Numbered from the stretch's first letter, positions 1-9,923 are shown. The stretch is 64,000 bases of DNA from UBA2287 sp964479665 (GCA_964479665.1 CAYZNN010000010.1:27813-91812), one strand, 5' to 3'. The notes: generated from the sequence alone by a model not told the origin. A program made the numbers and translations.

Positions 1-1
1 C

Positions 2-823
2 GTTATTCACAACTACATACTGAAGTATAAGGAATACGATGCCGAATTCAAACGCAAGAAATTCAACATTACAATAGGCGATGAGTTGCCTGCAGGCATA
101 GTTCAGTTGGCTAAGGTTTACATAGCAAAAAAACGTAAGGTAACAGTAGGCGATAAAATGGCAGGTCGTCACGGAAACAAGGGTATCGTTGCCAAAATTG
201 TTCGCGATGAAGATATGCCATTCCTTGAGGATGGAACTCCCGTTGACATTGTACTCAACCCACTTGGTGTACCTTCGCGTATGAACCTTGGGCAGATTTA
301 CGAGACTGTTCTGGGATGGGCTGGCCAAAAATTGGGAGTTAAATTCAGTACTCCTATATTCGATGGAGCTAAACTAGAAGAGATCAGCAATTACACTGAG
401 CAAGCGGGAATACCACGTTTCGGAAAAACCTACCTATACGATGGGGGCACGGGTGTACGTTTCGACCAACCGGCTACCGTAGGTGTGATTTATATGCTGA
501 AATTAGGACATATGGTCGACGACAAAATGCATGCTCGTTCTATTGGGCCATACTCACTTATTACTCAGCAACCACTTGGAGGTAAAGCTCAATTTGGAGG
601 CCAGCGTTTTGGTGAAATGGAGGTTTGGGCGCTCGAAGCATTTGGTGCTTCCCATATTCTTCAGGAGATACTAACTATCAAATCGGACGATGTTATTGGC
701 CGAGCCAAAGCATACGAATCGATTGTTAAGGGAGAACCCATGCCACAGCCCGGAATACCCGAATCGCTCAACGTACTTCTGCACGAATTACGTGGATTAG
801 GTCTAAGCGTTAATCTCGATTAA
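2..823 (+). CDS. rpoB: RNA polymerase beta subunit (RpoB), C-terminal part
   Basis: The gene is cut by the window edge; the frame is open from base 2, leaving about 273 residues of the C-terminus. It carries the signature region of the beta subunit: GRHGNKGIV (the active-centre GNKG loop), the segment PLGVPSRMNLGQIYE, and the C-terminal clamp-linked part PLGGKAQFGGQRFGEMEVWALEA. The protein is part of the core RNA polymerase. It ends 39 bases before rpoC on the same strand, the usual rpoBC order. An internal TTG at 86 is not a start, because family sequence continues upstream of it. Confidence 0.98.
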   Translation, partial: VIHNYILKYKEYDAEFKRKKFNITIGDELPAGIVQLAKVYIAKKRKVTVGDKMAGRHGNKGIVAKIVRDEDMPFLEDGTPVDIVLNPLGVPSRMNLGQIYETVLGWAGQKLGVKFSTPIFDGAKLEEISNYTEQAGIPRFGKTYLYDGGTGVRFDQPATVGVIYMLKLGHMVDDKMHARSIGPYSLITQQPLGGKAQFGGQRFGEMEVWALEAFGASHILQEILTIKSDDVIGRAKAYESIVKGEPMPQPGIPESLNVLLHELRGLGLSVNLD

Positions 824-862
824 CAATTCTTAAGCAGTTTTAACCATAATAACCAACATATT

Positions 863-3800
863 ATGTCGTTCAGAAGGGAAAATAAGGTTAAAAGCAACTT
901 CTCAAAAATAACTATTGGTTTATCGTCTCCCGAAGAAGTTCTGGAGCGTTCCAGCGGTGAAGTGCTTAAACCCGAAACCATAAATTATAGAACCTACAAG
1001 CCAGAACGCGACGGTCTTTTCTGCGAAAGGATTTTTGGTCCTGTTAAGGATTATGAATGCCATTGCGGAAAGTATAAGCGCATTCGATACAAAGGAATTG
1101 TTTGCGACCGTTGCGGAGTTGAAGTTACCGAAAAGAAGGTACGTCGCGAACGTATGGGGCACATCAGTTTGGTAGTACCTGTTGCTCATATATGGTACTT
1201 TCGTTCGCTTCCAAACAAAATTGGCTATTTGCTAGGCTTGCCTACAAAAAAGCTCGACTCAATTATCTATTACGAGCGCTATGTAGTTATTAACCCCGGA
1301 ATTAAAGCTGCCGAGGGCATAAATTACATGGATTTTTTAACCGAGGAGGAGTATTTGGATATAATCGAGTCGTTACCTAAAGAAAACCAACACCTTGACG
1401 ATACCGATCCTAATAAATTTATTGCAGCTATGGGCGCAGAAGCGCTTCATATGCTCCTGTCGCGAATCGATTTGGATGGTTTGAGCTACGATCTTCGCCA
1501 TAAAGCCAATAACGAAACTTCTCAACAACGCAAAAACGAAGCGCTCAAACGCTTACAGGTTATTGAGGCCTTCCGCGAATCGGTTAATATTAACAAACCC
1601 GAGTGGATGATACTTAAGGTAATTCCCGTTATTCCACCCGAACTTCGTCCTCTTGTACCCCTCGATGGTGGCCGTTTTGCCACATCGGATCTTAACGATC
1701 TTTACCGAAGGGTTATTATTAGAAATAACCGTCTTAAAAGGCTTATCGAGATTAAAGCGCCCGAAGTAATTCTACGCAACGAAAAGCGTATGCTTCAGGA
1801 AGCAGTCGATTCGCTTTTCGACAATTCTCGCAAGAGCAATGCCGTTAAAACCGATGCTAACAGACCTTTGAAATCGTTGAGCGATAGTTTAAAGGGAAAG
1901 CAAGGACGATTCCGTCAGAACTTACTTGGTAAACGTGTCGATTACTCGGCCCGTTCGGTAATTGTAGTGGGACCTGAACTTAAAATGCACGAATGTGGAT
2001 TACCCAAGGATATGGCCGCTGAACTTTACAAACCATTTATAATCAGGAAATTGATCGAACGAGGTATTGTAAAAACAGTAAAATCGGCTAAAAAAATTGT
2101 TGACCGCAAGGATCCTGTTGTTTGGGATATTCTCGAAAACGTTCTTAAGGGGCACCCAGTGCTGCTTAACCGAGCCCCAACTCTTCACCGTTTAGGTATT
2201 CAAGCTTTTCAACCTAAGCTGATTGAAGGAAAGGCAATTCAACTTCACCCGCTTTCCTGTACTGCTTTTAACGCCGACTTTGACGGTGACCAAATGGCTG
2301 TGCACTTACCACTAGGAAATGAGGCCATTTTAGAAGCACAATTGCTTATGTTGGGTTCACATAACATTCTGAACCCAGCGAATGGTGCACCTATCACGGT
2401 ACCGTCGCAGGACATGGTTTTAGGCCTTTACTACATAACCAAGCCTAAAACGGGTGCTAAAGGGGATGGCTTGCGCTTTTACTCTGCCGAGGAGGCAATA
2501 ATTGCATTTAATGAAGGCCGAACCGACTTACACGCCATTATTAAAGTTCGCATTCCTGAATACCAAGGGGACGATATAGTTGGTTATAGCATTATTGAAA
2601 CTACGGTTGGTAGAGTTATCTTCAATCAATCTGTACCCAGAGAAATGGGTTTCATAAATGAGTTACTCACCAAAAAATCGCTTCGCGACATTATTGGTAA
2701 CGTTCTTAAGAAATCGGGTATTGCACGAACTGCGCAATTCCTCGACGATATAAAGGACTTGGGTTACTTTATGGCCTTCAAGGGAGGGCTGTCGTTTAAC
2801 CTCGATGATGTTATGATTCCTGCTGAAAAAGAGGAGTTGGTTAACGAAGGCTACGAGCAGGTGGACGAAATTATGGCCAACTATAATGCTGGTTTAATAA
2901 CCAACAATGAGCGTTACAATCAAATTATAGATATTTGGACACATACAAATGCCAACCTAACCCTTACCCTTCTCAAAAAACTTTCCGACGATAAGCAGGG
3001 CTTCAATTCGGTTTACATGATGCTCGACTCTGGAGCTCGTGGATCGAAAGAGCAAATTCGTCAGCTTTGTGGTATGAGGGGCCTTATGGCAAAACCCCAA
3101 AAATCGGGCGCAACGGGCAATGAAATTATCGAGAACCCAATTCTTTCAAACTTTAAAGAAGGTCTATCGGTACTCGAGTACTTCATTTCAACCCACGGTG
3201 CACGAAAAGGTTTGGCCGATACTGCTCTTAAAACTGCCGATGCTGGTTACCTTACCCGTCGTTTGGTGGACGTTTCGCAGGATGTCATTATTACTGAACC
3301 CGACTGTGGTACGCTTCGCGGATTGGTTGCAACTGCAATTAAAAAGAACGAAGAGGTTGTTGAAACGCTTTACGAAAGGATTATTGGAAGAACAACCGTT
3401 CACGATATTTATCATCCGCTTACAGGCAAACTTATAGTTTCTGCAGGGGAGGAGTTAACCGAGGAAGTAACCCAGGAGATTACCGATTCTCCAATTGAAC
3501 AGGTTGAAATCCGTTCGGTTCTCACTTGCGAATCGCGTAAAGGGGTTTGCTCAAAATGCTACGGAAGAAGTTTGGCTACTGGCCGTATGGTACAAAAGGG
3601 AGAAGCCGTTGGAGTTATTGCTGCCCAATCGATTGGTGAACCAGGTACTCAGCTTACACTTCGTACTTTCCACGTAGGGGGTACCGCTTCGAACATTATT
3701 GCAGATTCGAAGATCGTTGCTCGTTTCGATGGTCGTGCCGAAATTGAAGAACTTAAGGCTGTTTTCAAACAAGACAATTCTGGTAGTTCCTATAATATTG

Positions 3801-5143
3801 TAATTGGTCGCTTGGCCGAAATGCGTATTATTGATAAAAACACTGGCATTACCCTGTCAACCCATTCAATTCCATACGGATCGAAACTGTATATAAATAA
3901 TGGTGACGATGTTAAAAAGGGGCAGCATTTGTGCGATTGGGACCCATGGAATGCTGTAGTTATTTCTGAAATGAGTGGTAAAGTTACCTTCGAATCGGTA
4001 ATTAAAGAGGTTACTTTCCGCGAAGAATCTGATGAACAAACCGGATACCGCGAAAAGGTAATCATAGAAAGTCGCGATAAAACCAAAAACCCCATGATTA
4101 AAATTGTGGAGGGCAATGAGGTGCTTCGTTCATACAACCTTCCAGTATCTTCGCACATTGTTGTTGAAGAGGGTAAATCAGTTGAAGCGGGTGACATACT
4201 TGTTAAAATTCCCCGTGCCGTTGGAAAAGCTGGTGACATCACAGGAGGTTTACCCCGAGTAACCGAACTTTTCGAGGCTCGTAATCCATCGAACCCAGCT
4301 ATTGTTGCTGAAATTGATGGTGAAGTTTCTTTTGGTAAGGTGAAGCGTGGTAACAGGGAAATTTCAATTCGCTCTAAAACTGGCGAAGAGAAAAAGTATT
4401 TGGTACCCCTGTCGAAACAAATTCTTGTTCAGGAGAACGACTACGTTAGAGCAGGAACGCCATTGTCCGACGGTTCCATTACACCTTCCGACATTCTTGC
4501 AATTAAGGGTCCCACAAAAGTACAGGAGTATATTGTGAACGAGATTCAGGAGGTATACCGTATGCAGGGTGTGAAAATCAACGATAAGCATTTCGAGGTA
4601 ATCGTTCGCCAAATGATGCGCAAGGTTGAAATTGAGGACCCAGGCGATACCCGATTCCTCGAAAAACAAATTGTTGACAAGTGGGAATTCATGGAAGAAA
4701 ACGATTGGATTTTTGATAAAAAGATTGTTATCGATGCTGGCGATTCTACTGCTGTGCGTCCGGGTCAGATTATTACTGCCCGCAAACTTCGCGACGAAAA
4801 TTCAATGTTGAAACGTAAGGATATGAAACTAATTTCTGGGCGCGATGCGGTTCCAGCAACTTCAAGCCAGGTGCTTCAGGGAATTACCCGTGCTGCACTT
4901 CAAACAAAAAGTTTCATGTCGGCAGCTTCCTTCCAGGAAACCACAAAAGTTCTTAATGAAGCCGCCATTTATGGTAAGGTAGATACTTTGGAAGGCCTCA
5001 AGGAGAATGTCATTTGTGGGCATCTCATTCCCGCAGGTACTGGTTTGCGTGAATTCGATAACATTGTTGTTTACTCGAAGGATGATTATGAACTCTTAAC
5101 CCAAGCCAATAAAAATGTTGGGGTTGAAGTAAATGAAGAGTAA
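863..5143 (+). CDS. rpoC: RNA polymerase beta' subunit (RpoC)
   Basis: This 1426-residue protein is the catalytic beta' subunit of RNA polymerase. The N-terminal zinc site is C66, C68, C81 and C84. The Mg-binding catalytic motif NADFDGD is at residues 470-476, with the three aspartates 472, 474 and 476. The second zinc site is C815, C889, C896 and C899. The trigger-loop and bridge-helix region and the long C-terminal jaw/clamp sequence are intact. The length fits Bacteroidota RpoC. It follows rpoB and ends at a strong hairpin-T terminator, so it closes the rpoBC transcript. Nothing in the sequence looks anomalous. Confidence 0.99.
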   Translation: MSFRRENKVKSNFSKITIGLSSPEEVLERSSGEVLKPETINYRTYKPERDGLFCERIFGPVKDYECHCGKYKRIRYKGIVCDRCGVEVTEKKVRRERMGHISLVVPVAHIWYFRSLPNKIGYLLGLPTKKLDSIIYYERYVVINPGIKAAEGINYMDFLTEEEYLDIIESLPKENQHLDDTDPNKFIAAMGAEALHMLLSRIDLDGLSYDLRHKANNETSQQRKNEALKRLQVIEAFRESVNINKPEWMILKVIPVIPPELRPLVPLDGGRFATSDLNDLYRRVIIRNNRLKRLIEIKAPEVILRNEKRMLQEAVDSLFDNSRKSNAVKTDANRPLKSLSDSLKGKQGRFRQNLLGKRVDYSARSVIVVGPELKMHECGLPKDMAAELYKPFIIRKLIERGIVKTVKSAKKIVDRKDPVVWDILENVLKGHPVLLNRAPTLHRLGIQAFQPKLIEGKAIQLHPLSCTAFNADFDGDQMAVHLPLGNEAILEAQLLMLGSHNILNPANGAPITVPSQDMVLGLYYITKPKTGAKGDGLRFYSAEEAIIAFNEGRTDLHAIIKVRIPEYQGDDIVGYSIIETTVGRVIFNQSVPREMGFINELLTKKSLRDIIGNVLKKSGIARTAQFLDDIKDLGYFMAFKGGLSFNLDDVMIPAEKEELVNEGYEQVDEIMANYNAGLITNNERYNQIIDIWTHTNANLTLTLLKKLSDDKQGFNSVYMMLDSGARGSKEQIRQLCGMRGLMAKPQKSGATGNEIIENPILSNFKEGLSVLEYFISTHGARKGLADTALKTADAGYLTRRLVDVSQDVIITEPDCGTLRGLVATAIKKNEEVVETLYERIIGRTTVHDIYHPLTGKLIVSAGEELTEEVTQEITDSPIEQVEIRSVLTCESRKGVCSKCYGRSLATGRMVQKGEAVGVIAAQSIGEPGTQLTLRTFHVGGTASNIIADSKIVARFDGRAEIEELKAVFKQDNSGSSYNIVIGRLAEMRIIDKNTGITLSTHSIPYGSKLYINNGDDVKKGQHLCDWDPWNAVVISEMSGKVTFESVIKEVTFREESDEQTGYREKVIIESRDKTKNPMIKIVEGNEVLRSYNLPVSSHIVVEEGKSVEAGDILVKIPRAVGKAGDITGGLPRVTELFEARNPSNPAIVAEIDGEVSFGKVKRGNREISIRSKTGEEKKYLVPLSKQILVQENDYVRAGTPLSDGSITPSDILAIKGPTKVQEYIVNEIQEVYRMQGVKINDKHFEVIVRQMMRKVEIEDPGDTRFLEKQIVDKWEFMEENDWIFDKKIVIDAGDSTAVRPGQIITARKLRDENSMLKRKDMKLISGRDAVPATSSQVLQGITRAALQTKSFMSAASFQETTKVLNEAAIYGKVDTLEGLKENVICGHLIPAGTGLREFDNIVVYSKDDYELLTQANKNVGVEVNEE

Positions 5144-5160
5144 TAAGTAAAAATTATAAT

Positions 5161-5187
5161 AAAGGGGGCAAATGCCCCCTTGTTTTT
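5161..5187 (+). terminator. Rho-independent terminator after rpoC
   Basis: The stem AAGGGGGC is paired with GCCCCCTT across a short AAAT loop, followed by TGTTTTT. It lies 18 bases after the rpoC stop and before the next gene. Confidence 0.9.
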
Positions 5188-5209
5188 CTAACCCATAAAT
5201 CCTGAAAAA

Positions 5210-5530
5210 ATGTCTGACAAGAAAAACAATCCCATCAACATTGAACTTTCCGACGACGTTGCTCAAGGAATATACTCAAACTTGGCTATTATAACGCACT
5301 CAGCCTCCGAATTTATTATTGACTTCGTTAGAGTAATGCCAGGTGTTCCAAAAGCGCAAGTTAAGTCGAGGATTGTATTAACCCCCGACCACGCTAAGCG
5401 TTTATTACTGGCTTTGCAGGATAATATTGCTAAATTTGAGACCGTTCATGGAAACATTAAATTAGCTGAGGGCGGGAATATGGGAATGCCACCCTTCCCA
5501 ATGAACTTTGGCGGTACAGGTCAAGCATAA
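5210..5530 (+). CDS. DUF3467 family protein
   Basis: This is a 106-residue soluble protein of the DUF3467 family, widespread in Bacteroidota directly after rpoC. The family signature is visible in NIELSDDVAQGIYSNLAIITHS near the N-terminus and in FIIDFVRVMPGVPKAQVKSR, followed by VLTPDHAKRLLLALQDNI. It ends with a Gly/Met/Pro-rich tail. No catalytic residues are recognisable and its function is not established. Terminators lie on both sides (5161 and 5537), so it is probably a single-gene unit or relies on readthrough from rpoC. The start is the first ATG. Confidence 0.9.
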   Translation: MSDKKNNPINIELSDDVAQGIYSNLAIITHSASEFIIDFVRVMPGVPKAQVKSRIVLTPDHAKRLLLALQDNIAKFETVHGNIKLAEGGNMGMPPFPMNFGGTGQA

Positions 5531-5536
5531 GAATTT

Positions 5537-5566
5537 GAAAGCGGTTTTTAAGCCGCTTTTTTTATT
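5537..5566 (+). terminator. Terminator after the DUF3467 gene
   Basis: The hairpin AAAGCGG / CCGCTTT has loop TTTTTAAG and is followed by a run of T residues, 7 bases after the stop codon. Confidence 0.85.
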
Positions 5567-5632
5567 TAGAAATGGGTTTAGTTTTAGAATTTTTTCGATT
5601 AACTTTAATCTGAAACCAAAACCCTACTTAAT

Positions 5633-6589
5633 ATGAAAAAAATTAAAGCAATTTCTATACTGTTATATGCCATTTTTATTGTTTCCTACCCAGCTTTTAG
5701 TCAAGTTACGGAAGCAGAGGGCAAGTTGAAGACACATGTTGCAGATTCGGTATCGGGGTGGAAAACCGGAGGTGTTGTTGGATTTAATTTAGCACAAACT
5801 GCACTTTATAACTGGGCTGCAGGTGGTGAAAAATCTTTTGCAGTGAATGGGATCTTTAGCCTTTTTGCCAATTATAAAAAAGACAAAATTGCTTGGGACA
5901 ACTCTCTCGATTTAGGCTATGGCATTTTAAGTAAAGGCGAAAAAACCGATTTTAGAAAAACCGATGATAAGGTCGATTTCATATCCAAGTTTGGTCGCGA
6001 AGCATACAAAAACCTATACTACGCTGTACTATTCAACTTCAAATCGCAAATGACCGCTGGTTACAACTACCTTGCAGATGGTGGAAAAGTAAAAATTTCC
6101 GACGCATTTGCACCTGCTTATGTTATTACCGCAGTTGGTATCGATTATAAGCCCTCTGCATACCTAAGTGTTTTTGCTGCTCCACTTACAGGCAAGATTA
6201 CTATTGTTACGGATACAGCACTATCCGACGCTGGAGCATTTGGAGTTGAACCAGGAAAGAATACAAAAAGCGAATTTGGAGGCTATATTAGAATGATTTT
6301 TACTAAAAACGATTTCAAAACTGAGTTACTGAAAAATATTTCGTTTACAACCAAACTCGACCTTTTTTCAAACTACCTCGAGAACCCACAAAATATAGTA
6401 ATTAACTGGGAAACTCTTATAGCACTTAAAGTTAATAAGTACATTAACGTAAACCTAAATACTCATTTAATATACGACGACAAGGTTAAGATTGGAAAGG
6501 ATACCAATAATGATGGAACACTTGACAGATTCTCACCCCAAATTCAGTTCAAAGAGATTTTTGGAGCAGGAATATCAGTTAAATTCTAA
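5633..6589 (+). CDS. DUF3078 outer-membrane-type protein
   Basis: This 318-residue exported protein starts with a clear signal peptide (Lys-rich start, hydrophobic core, cleavage after SQ near residue 24). The mature part has the DUF3078 pattern: GWKTGGVVGFNLAQTALYNWAAGG at its beginning, then alternating aromatic/polar strands, and a C-terminus ending in an aromatic residue (GAGISVKF), as in outer-membrane beta-barrels. An exact role is not known. mscL follows after only 18 bases, so the two are probably co-transcribed and may both concern the envelope. Confidence 0.85.
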   Translation: MKKIKAISILLYAIFIVSYPAFSQVTEAEGKLKTHVADSVSGWKTGGVVGFNLAQTALYNWAAGGEKSFAVNGIFSLFANYKKDKIAWDNSLDLGYGILSKGEKTDFRKTDDKVDFISKFGREAYKNLYYAVLFNFKSQMTAGYNYLADGGKVKISDAFAPAYVITAVGIDYKPSAYLSVFAAPLTGKITIVTDTALSDAGAFGVEPGKNTKSEFGGYIRMIFTKNDFKTELLKNISFTTKLDLFSNYLENPQNIVINWETLIALKVNKYINVNLNTHLIYDDKVKIGKDTNNDGTLDRFSPQIQFKEIFGAGISVKF

Positions 6590-6607
6590 ACATTAAATTT
6601 TGCAACC

Positions 6608-7006
6608 ATGAAATTTATTAGCGAGTTTAAAGCTTTTGCCATGAAAGGTAATGTTACCGATATGGCAGTGGGTATAATCATTGGTGCCGCTTTTGGGAAA
6701 ATTGTAACCTCGGTAGTAACCGACATTATTATGCCTCCGTTAGGTCTTTTAATTGGTGGCGTTAACTTTACCGACCTAAAGTTTGTTATGAAGGCTGCAA
6801 CTGAAACCGGACCAGCTGTAACCCTTAATTACGGCAACTTTCTTCAGGTTACCTTCGATTTTGTTATTGTAGCCTTTGCCATTTTTATGGTAATTAAGGC
6901 AATGAATGCAGCCAAGAGAAAACAGGAAACAGAACCAGCCACTACACCAAAACCCACCAAGCAAGAAGAACTTCTTACCGAAATAAGAGATTTATTAAAA
7001 AAGTAA
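6608..7006 (+). CDS. mscL: Large-conductance mechanosensitive channel MscL
   Basis: A 132-residue inner-membrane channel that opens under high membrane tension and releases solutes during osmotic downshock. The N-terminal amphipathic helix FISEFKAFAMKGNVTDMAVG leads into the pore-lining TM1 (IIIGAAFGKIVTSVVTDIIMPP). TM2 follows around residues 78-100, then a charged cytoplasmic tail ending ELLTEIRDLLKK. The length is typical. It follows the DUF3078 gene closely and is closed by a strong terminator. Confidence 0.97.
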   Translation: MKFISEFKAFAMKGNVTDMAVGIIIGAAFGKIVTSVVTDIIMPPLGLLIGGVNFTDLKFVMKAATETGPAVTLNYGNFLQVTFDFVIVAFAIFMVIKAMNAAKRKQETEPATTPKPTKQEELLTEIRDLLKK

Positions 7007-7020
7007 TTTTTTTGTTTTTA

Positions 7021-7057
7021 AAGAAAGGCCATCGAAAAATCGATGGCCTTTCTTTTC
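7021..7057 (+). terminator. Terminator after mscL
   Basis: A long stem AAGAAAGGCCATCGA / TCGATGGCCTTTCTT has an AAAA loop and a short T-rich tail, 15 bases past the mscL stop. Confidence 0.9.
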
Positions 7058-7144
7058 TGCTATGCCTGGCATATTTAAGCAATAATTGATTAACGAAAAA
7101 TTTCTTAGTCATATAGAATCTTTAAATTATACGCATGTTTTATT

Positions 7145-7152
7145 TATATTTG
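7145..7152 (+). promoter_or_regulatory. Candidate Bacteroidota promoter -7 box for the symporter gene
   Basis: TATATTTG matches the TAnnTTTG -7 consensus of Bacteroidota sigma-70 promoters and sits 30 bases before the ATG at 7182. The -33 side (TTTA near 7121) is only a weak match. Confidence 0.45.
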
Positions 7153-7181
7153 TTTTAGATTATAAACTAAAATTAAATTCA

Positions 7182-8066
7182 ATGGAATCGAACTTCATCA
7201 CCGATGTTCTGCTACCCGTTTCTCTGGGAATTATAATGCTTGGAATGGGCCTCTCGTTGGTTCCCAACGATTTCAAAAGGGTTGCTTTATATCCAAAAGC
7301 TGCTGCTATTGGAATTCTAAATCAAATAGTTTTATTGCCTTTAATAGGTTTTTTACTTCTCTTGTTAATACCAATACGCAATGCTGAGTTAGCCGTTGGA
7401 ATTATGATTCTTGCTGCTTGCCCGGGCGGACCCACTTCGAATCTGATTACTCATATTTCGAGGGGCGACACTGCATTATCCATTTCGCTTACTGCTATTT
7501 CGAGTTTAGTTGTAGTTTTTACCATCCCTTTAGTAGTTAACTTTTCTATGGGTTACTTTCTGAATCATGGCGAATATGTTCCTTTACCAGTATTCGACAC
7601 TATGATAAAAGTTATTATTATTACTTTATTACCGGTGGCCATTGGAATGCTTATTAGGGCTCGATCGCCAAAGTTTTCGAGTAAAATGAGTAAACCTGTA
7701 AAAATTATGTCGGGTTTGCTTTTGGTTGTAATTATTCTAGCTGCAATTTTTAACGACAGAGAAAACTTTTTTAACTTCTTTGCTCAGGCAGGCCCTGTGG
7801 CTTTGGCACTGAATGTGGCCATGCTTTTAATTGGTTACTATTCTTCGCGCATTTTCAAGTTAAGTGTAACACAAAGTATTACTATCTCAATCGAAACGGG
7901 AATACAAAATGGCACTTTGGGAATCGCTATAGCAGCAACTTTACTTCATAATCCAACTATGACCATTTCACCAGCCATATACAGCCTTATTATGTTTGGA
8001 ACGGCAGGGTTGATTATTGCTTGGATGAACCTAAAAGTGAAGGGCTCTCGAATCGTAGCACGTTAG
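7182..8066 (+). CDS. Bile acid:sodium symporter (BASS) family transporter
   Basis: A 294-residue integral membrane protein with about nine or ten hydrophobic segments. BASS-family features include GMGLSLVPNDFKR after the first helix, the conserved AACPGGPTSNLITHISRGD stretch, and ETGIQNGTLGIAIA in a later half-helix; these belong to the sodium/substrate site of the family. The substrate cannot be told from sequence: bile acids are unlikely to be the only one, and organic anions such as keto acids are possible. I use the ATG at 7182 rather than a TTG 96 bases upstream, because the extra residues are not family-like and a -7 box lies inside that extension. Confidence 0.85.
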   Translation: MESNFITDVLLPVSLGIIMLGMGLSLVPNDFKRVALYPKAAAIGILNQIVLLPLIGFLLLLLIPIRNAELAVGIMILAACPGGPTSNLITHISRGDTALSISLTAISSLVVVFTIPLVVNFSMGYFLNHGEYVPLPVFDTMIKVIIITLLPVAIGMLIRARSPKFSSKMSKPVKIMSGLLLVVIILAAIFNDRENFFNFFAQAGPVALALNVAMLLIGYYSSRIFKLSVTQSITISIETGIQNGTLGIAIAATLLHNPTMTISPAIYSLIMFGTAGLIIAWMNLKVKGSRIVAR

Positions 8067-8074
8067 CATTGAGA

Positions 8075-8108
8075 AAAAGAAAAGGGCAGTTATAAACTGC
8101 CCTTTTCC
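8075..8108. terminator. Bidirectional terminator
   Basis: The stem AAAAGGGCAGTT / AACTGCCCTTTT gives T-runs on both strands. It lies between the convergent symporter and acyl-CoA dehydrogenase genes. Confidence 0.85.
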
Positions 8109-8125
8109 ATTTCAAGATTATAATC

Positions 8126-9901
8126 TTAGAACTTATACTCGTTATTCTCAATCATTTTATCGGCAATACGACGTCGGGCATCTTTAACATTTACTCCCTT
8201 AACGCGAGTTAAAACTTTAATGGCTTTAATAATTTTTTCTGCCCCATCGCCTTCAACGCTCGAGTAAATGGCATCCTTGGCATTTTTACGAATTAAGTTG
8301 GCAGCGTCGTAAACAAAAACATCGAGCATATCTCTGTAAATGGAGTTTACTCCTTGTGTATTTTCAACTTTGGCAACGCGAAGCGCCATCGATTCGGCTT
8401 CGTAAAGTTCCATAATCATGTTCGAGAGGTTGTTTACAACTTCCTGTTCGCTCATAAATTTCTTACCTAAGGCTTTGGTTGCGCTGTTAACAGCAAGCAT
8501 AACAGCCTTTTTGAAGTTCTTCATGTAGCGAAGCTTCTCGGCAAAGTAACTTTCGCCAACTACAGTGTCATCGGAAATGGAGTCAAGATTTTTAAGCAAC
8601 TCTTCGGCAGGCCCATTTAAATCGTACTCACCTTTCATGGCACGCTTGGTGGCGCTTTCAACAACCAAAAGGCGATTAATTTCGTTGGTTCCTTCGAAAA
8701 TACGGTTGATGCGCGAATCGCGGTAGCCACGGTCAATATTCATTTCGGCCGAGTAGCCCATACCACCATGAATTTGAACGCCTTCGTCAACTACGTAATC
8801 CAACATTTCCGAACCCCAAACCTTAAGAATTGCATCTTCAACGGCGTAATGGCTAATGGCATCGATAGTAGCACGACCCTGGTCGCAGCCTTCGGCTTTG
8901 TATTGAGCCATTAGAATGTCAACATCCTTACTTACGCGGTAAATGGCTGATTCGTGAGCAAAGGTTTTAATGGCCATTTGGGCTAGTTTGTGCTTAATAG
9001 CGCCAAAGTTGGCTATTTGGGTGTTGAACTGTTTCCTTTCGTTCGAGTACCTAACGGCATCGGTAATGGTTTGTTTGGCTGCGCCAATTACGTTGGCTCC
9101 TAGTTTCATACGACCCATGTGCAGAATGCTTAGGGCAATACGGAAACCTTCGCCACGACCACCAATTAGGTTTTCAACAGGAACTTTTACGTCGTTGTAG
9201 TATATTTGGGTAGTCGACGATCCTTTAATGCCCATTTTATGCTCGTCGGGGCCAATAACCACGCCAGGCCAGTTGCTCTCAACTATAAAAGCGCTGAGAA
9301 TACGGTCGTTATCGATTTTTGCAAAAACCACCTGAGTGTCGCAGAAGCCACCATTGGTAATCCACATTTTTTGACCGTTCAGGATGTAGTGCTTGCCATC
9401 TTCGCTAAGTTTGGCTTGGGTTTTACCCGAGTTGGCATCGCTGCCTGCGCCTGGTTCGGTTAAGCAGTATGCGCCAATTAGGTCGCCGGTTGCAAGGCGC
9501 GAAACGTATTTTTGGCGTTGCTCCTCATTGCCATAGTACATAATGGGCATGGTTCCAATTCCGCAGTGGCACATGTAGGCAACCGAGAACGAGTAGCCAG
9601 CACCTGTAGTTTCGGCAACTAGCATTTGGGTCACGAAATCTTGTCCAAAACCATTGTACTCCTCGGGAACGGCTATTCCAAGCATGCCAAGTTCGCCGGC
9701 TTTTTTAAGAATACTTTTCATCAGTACCCTGTCGCCTTTGTCAATTTTTTCGAGGTTTGGGAATACTTCGGTTTCAAGAAAATCTCTGCAGGTTTGGGCA
9801 ATCATTCGTTGCTCCTCGTTGAACTCTTCGGGAATAAAAATGCTGTTGACATCAACATCTTTTACAAGAAATTCGCCACTTTTAAGGTTAACTGTTTCCA
9901 T
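8126..9901 (-). CDS. Acyl-CoA dehydrogenase, long form with C-terminal extension
   Basis: A 591-residue FAD enzyme that introduces the alpha-beta double bond into acyl-CoA and passes electrons to ETF. The N-terminal and middle domains carry CLTEPGAGSD and KMWITNGGFCD (FAD/substrate-binding signatures). The catalytic glutamate is in RIFEGTNEINR. About 150 residues follow the normal core, as in VLCAD/ACAD9-type enzymes. The ATG at 9901 is preferred over a TTG at 9934 that would overlap the upstream gene. It is the last gene of a unit with etfB, etfA and two Fe-S redox proteins, which fits a complete acyl-CoA-to-quinone electron path. Chain-length preference is not predictable. Confidence 0.93.
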   Translation of the reverse strand: METVNLKSGEFLVKDVDVNSIFIPEEFNEEQRMIAQTCRDFLETEVFPNLEKIDKGDRVLMKSILKKAGELGMLGIAVPEEYNGFGQDFVTQMLVAETTGAGYSFSVAYMCHCGIGTMPIMYYGNEEQRQKYVSRLATGDLIGAYCLTEPGAGSDANSGKTQAKLSEDGKHYILNGQKMWITNGGFCDTQVVFAKIDNDRILSAFIVESNWPGVVIGPDEHKMGIKGSSTTQIYYNDVKVPVENLIGGRGEGFRIALSILHMGRMKLGANVIGAAKQTITDAVRYSNERKQFNTQIANFGAIKHKLAQMAIKTFAHESAIYRVSKDVDILMAQYKAEGCDQGRATIDAISHYAVEDAILKVWGSEMLDYVVDEGVQIHGGMGYSAEMNIDRGYRDSRINRIFEGTNEINRLLVVESATKRAMKGEYDLNGPAEELLKNLDSISDDTVVGESYFAEKLRYMKNFKKAVMLAVNSATKALGKKFMSEQEVVNNLSNMIMELYEAESMALRVAKVENTQGVNSIYRDMLDVFVYDAANLIRKNAKDAIYSSVEGDGAEKIIKAIKVLTRVKGVNVKDARRRIADKMIENNEYKF

Positions 9902-9923
9902 TAGTTTGTAGGTTATTGTGTTT

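Noticed and set aside
3120..4811. Several open frames of 60-150 codons on both strands inside rpoC
   Set aside because: They lie wholly within the conserved rpoC frame, lack family features and follow from its codon bias.
7086..7181. TTG-initiated N-terminal extension of the BASS transporter
   Set aside because: The added residues are not family-like and overlap a probable promoter; the ATG at 7182 fits better.
8970..9911. Plus-strand open frames opposite the acyl-CoA dehydrogenase gene
   Set aside because: They are antisense shadows of a strongly conserved enzyme, with no start context or domain.
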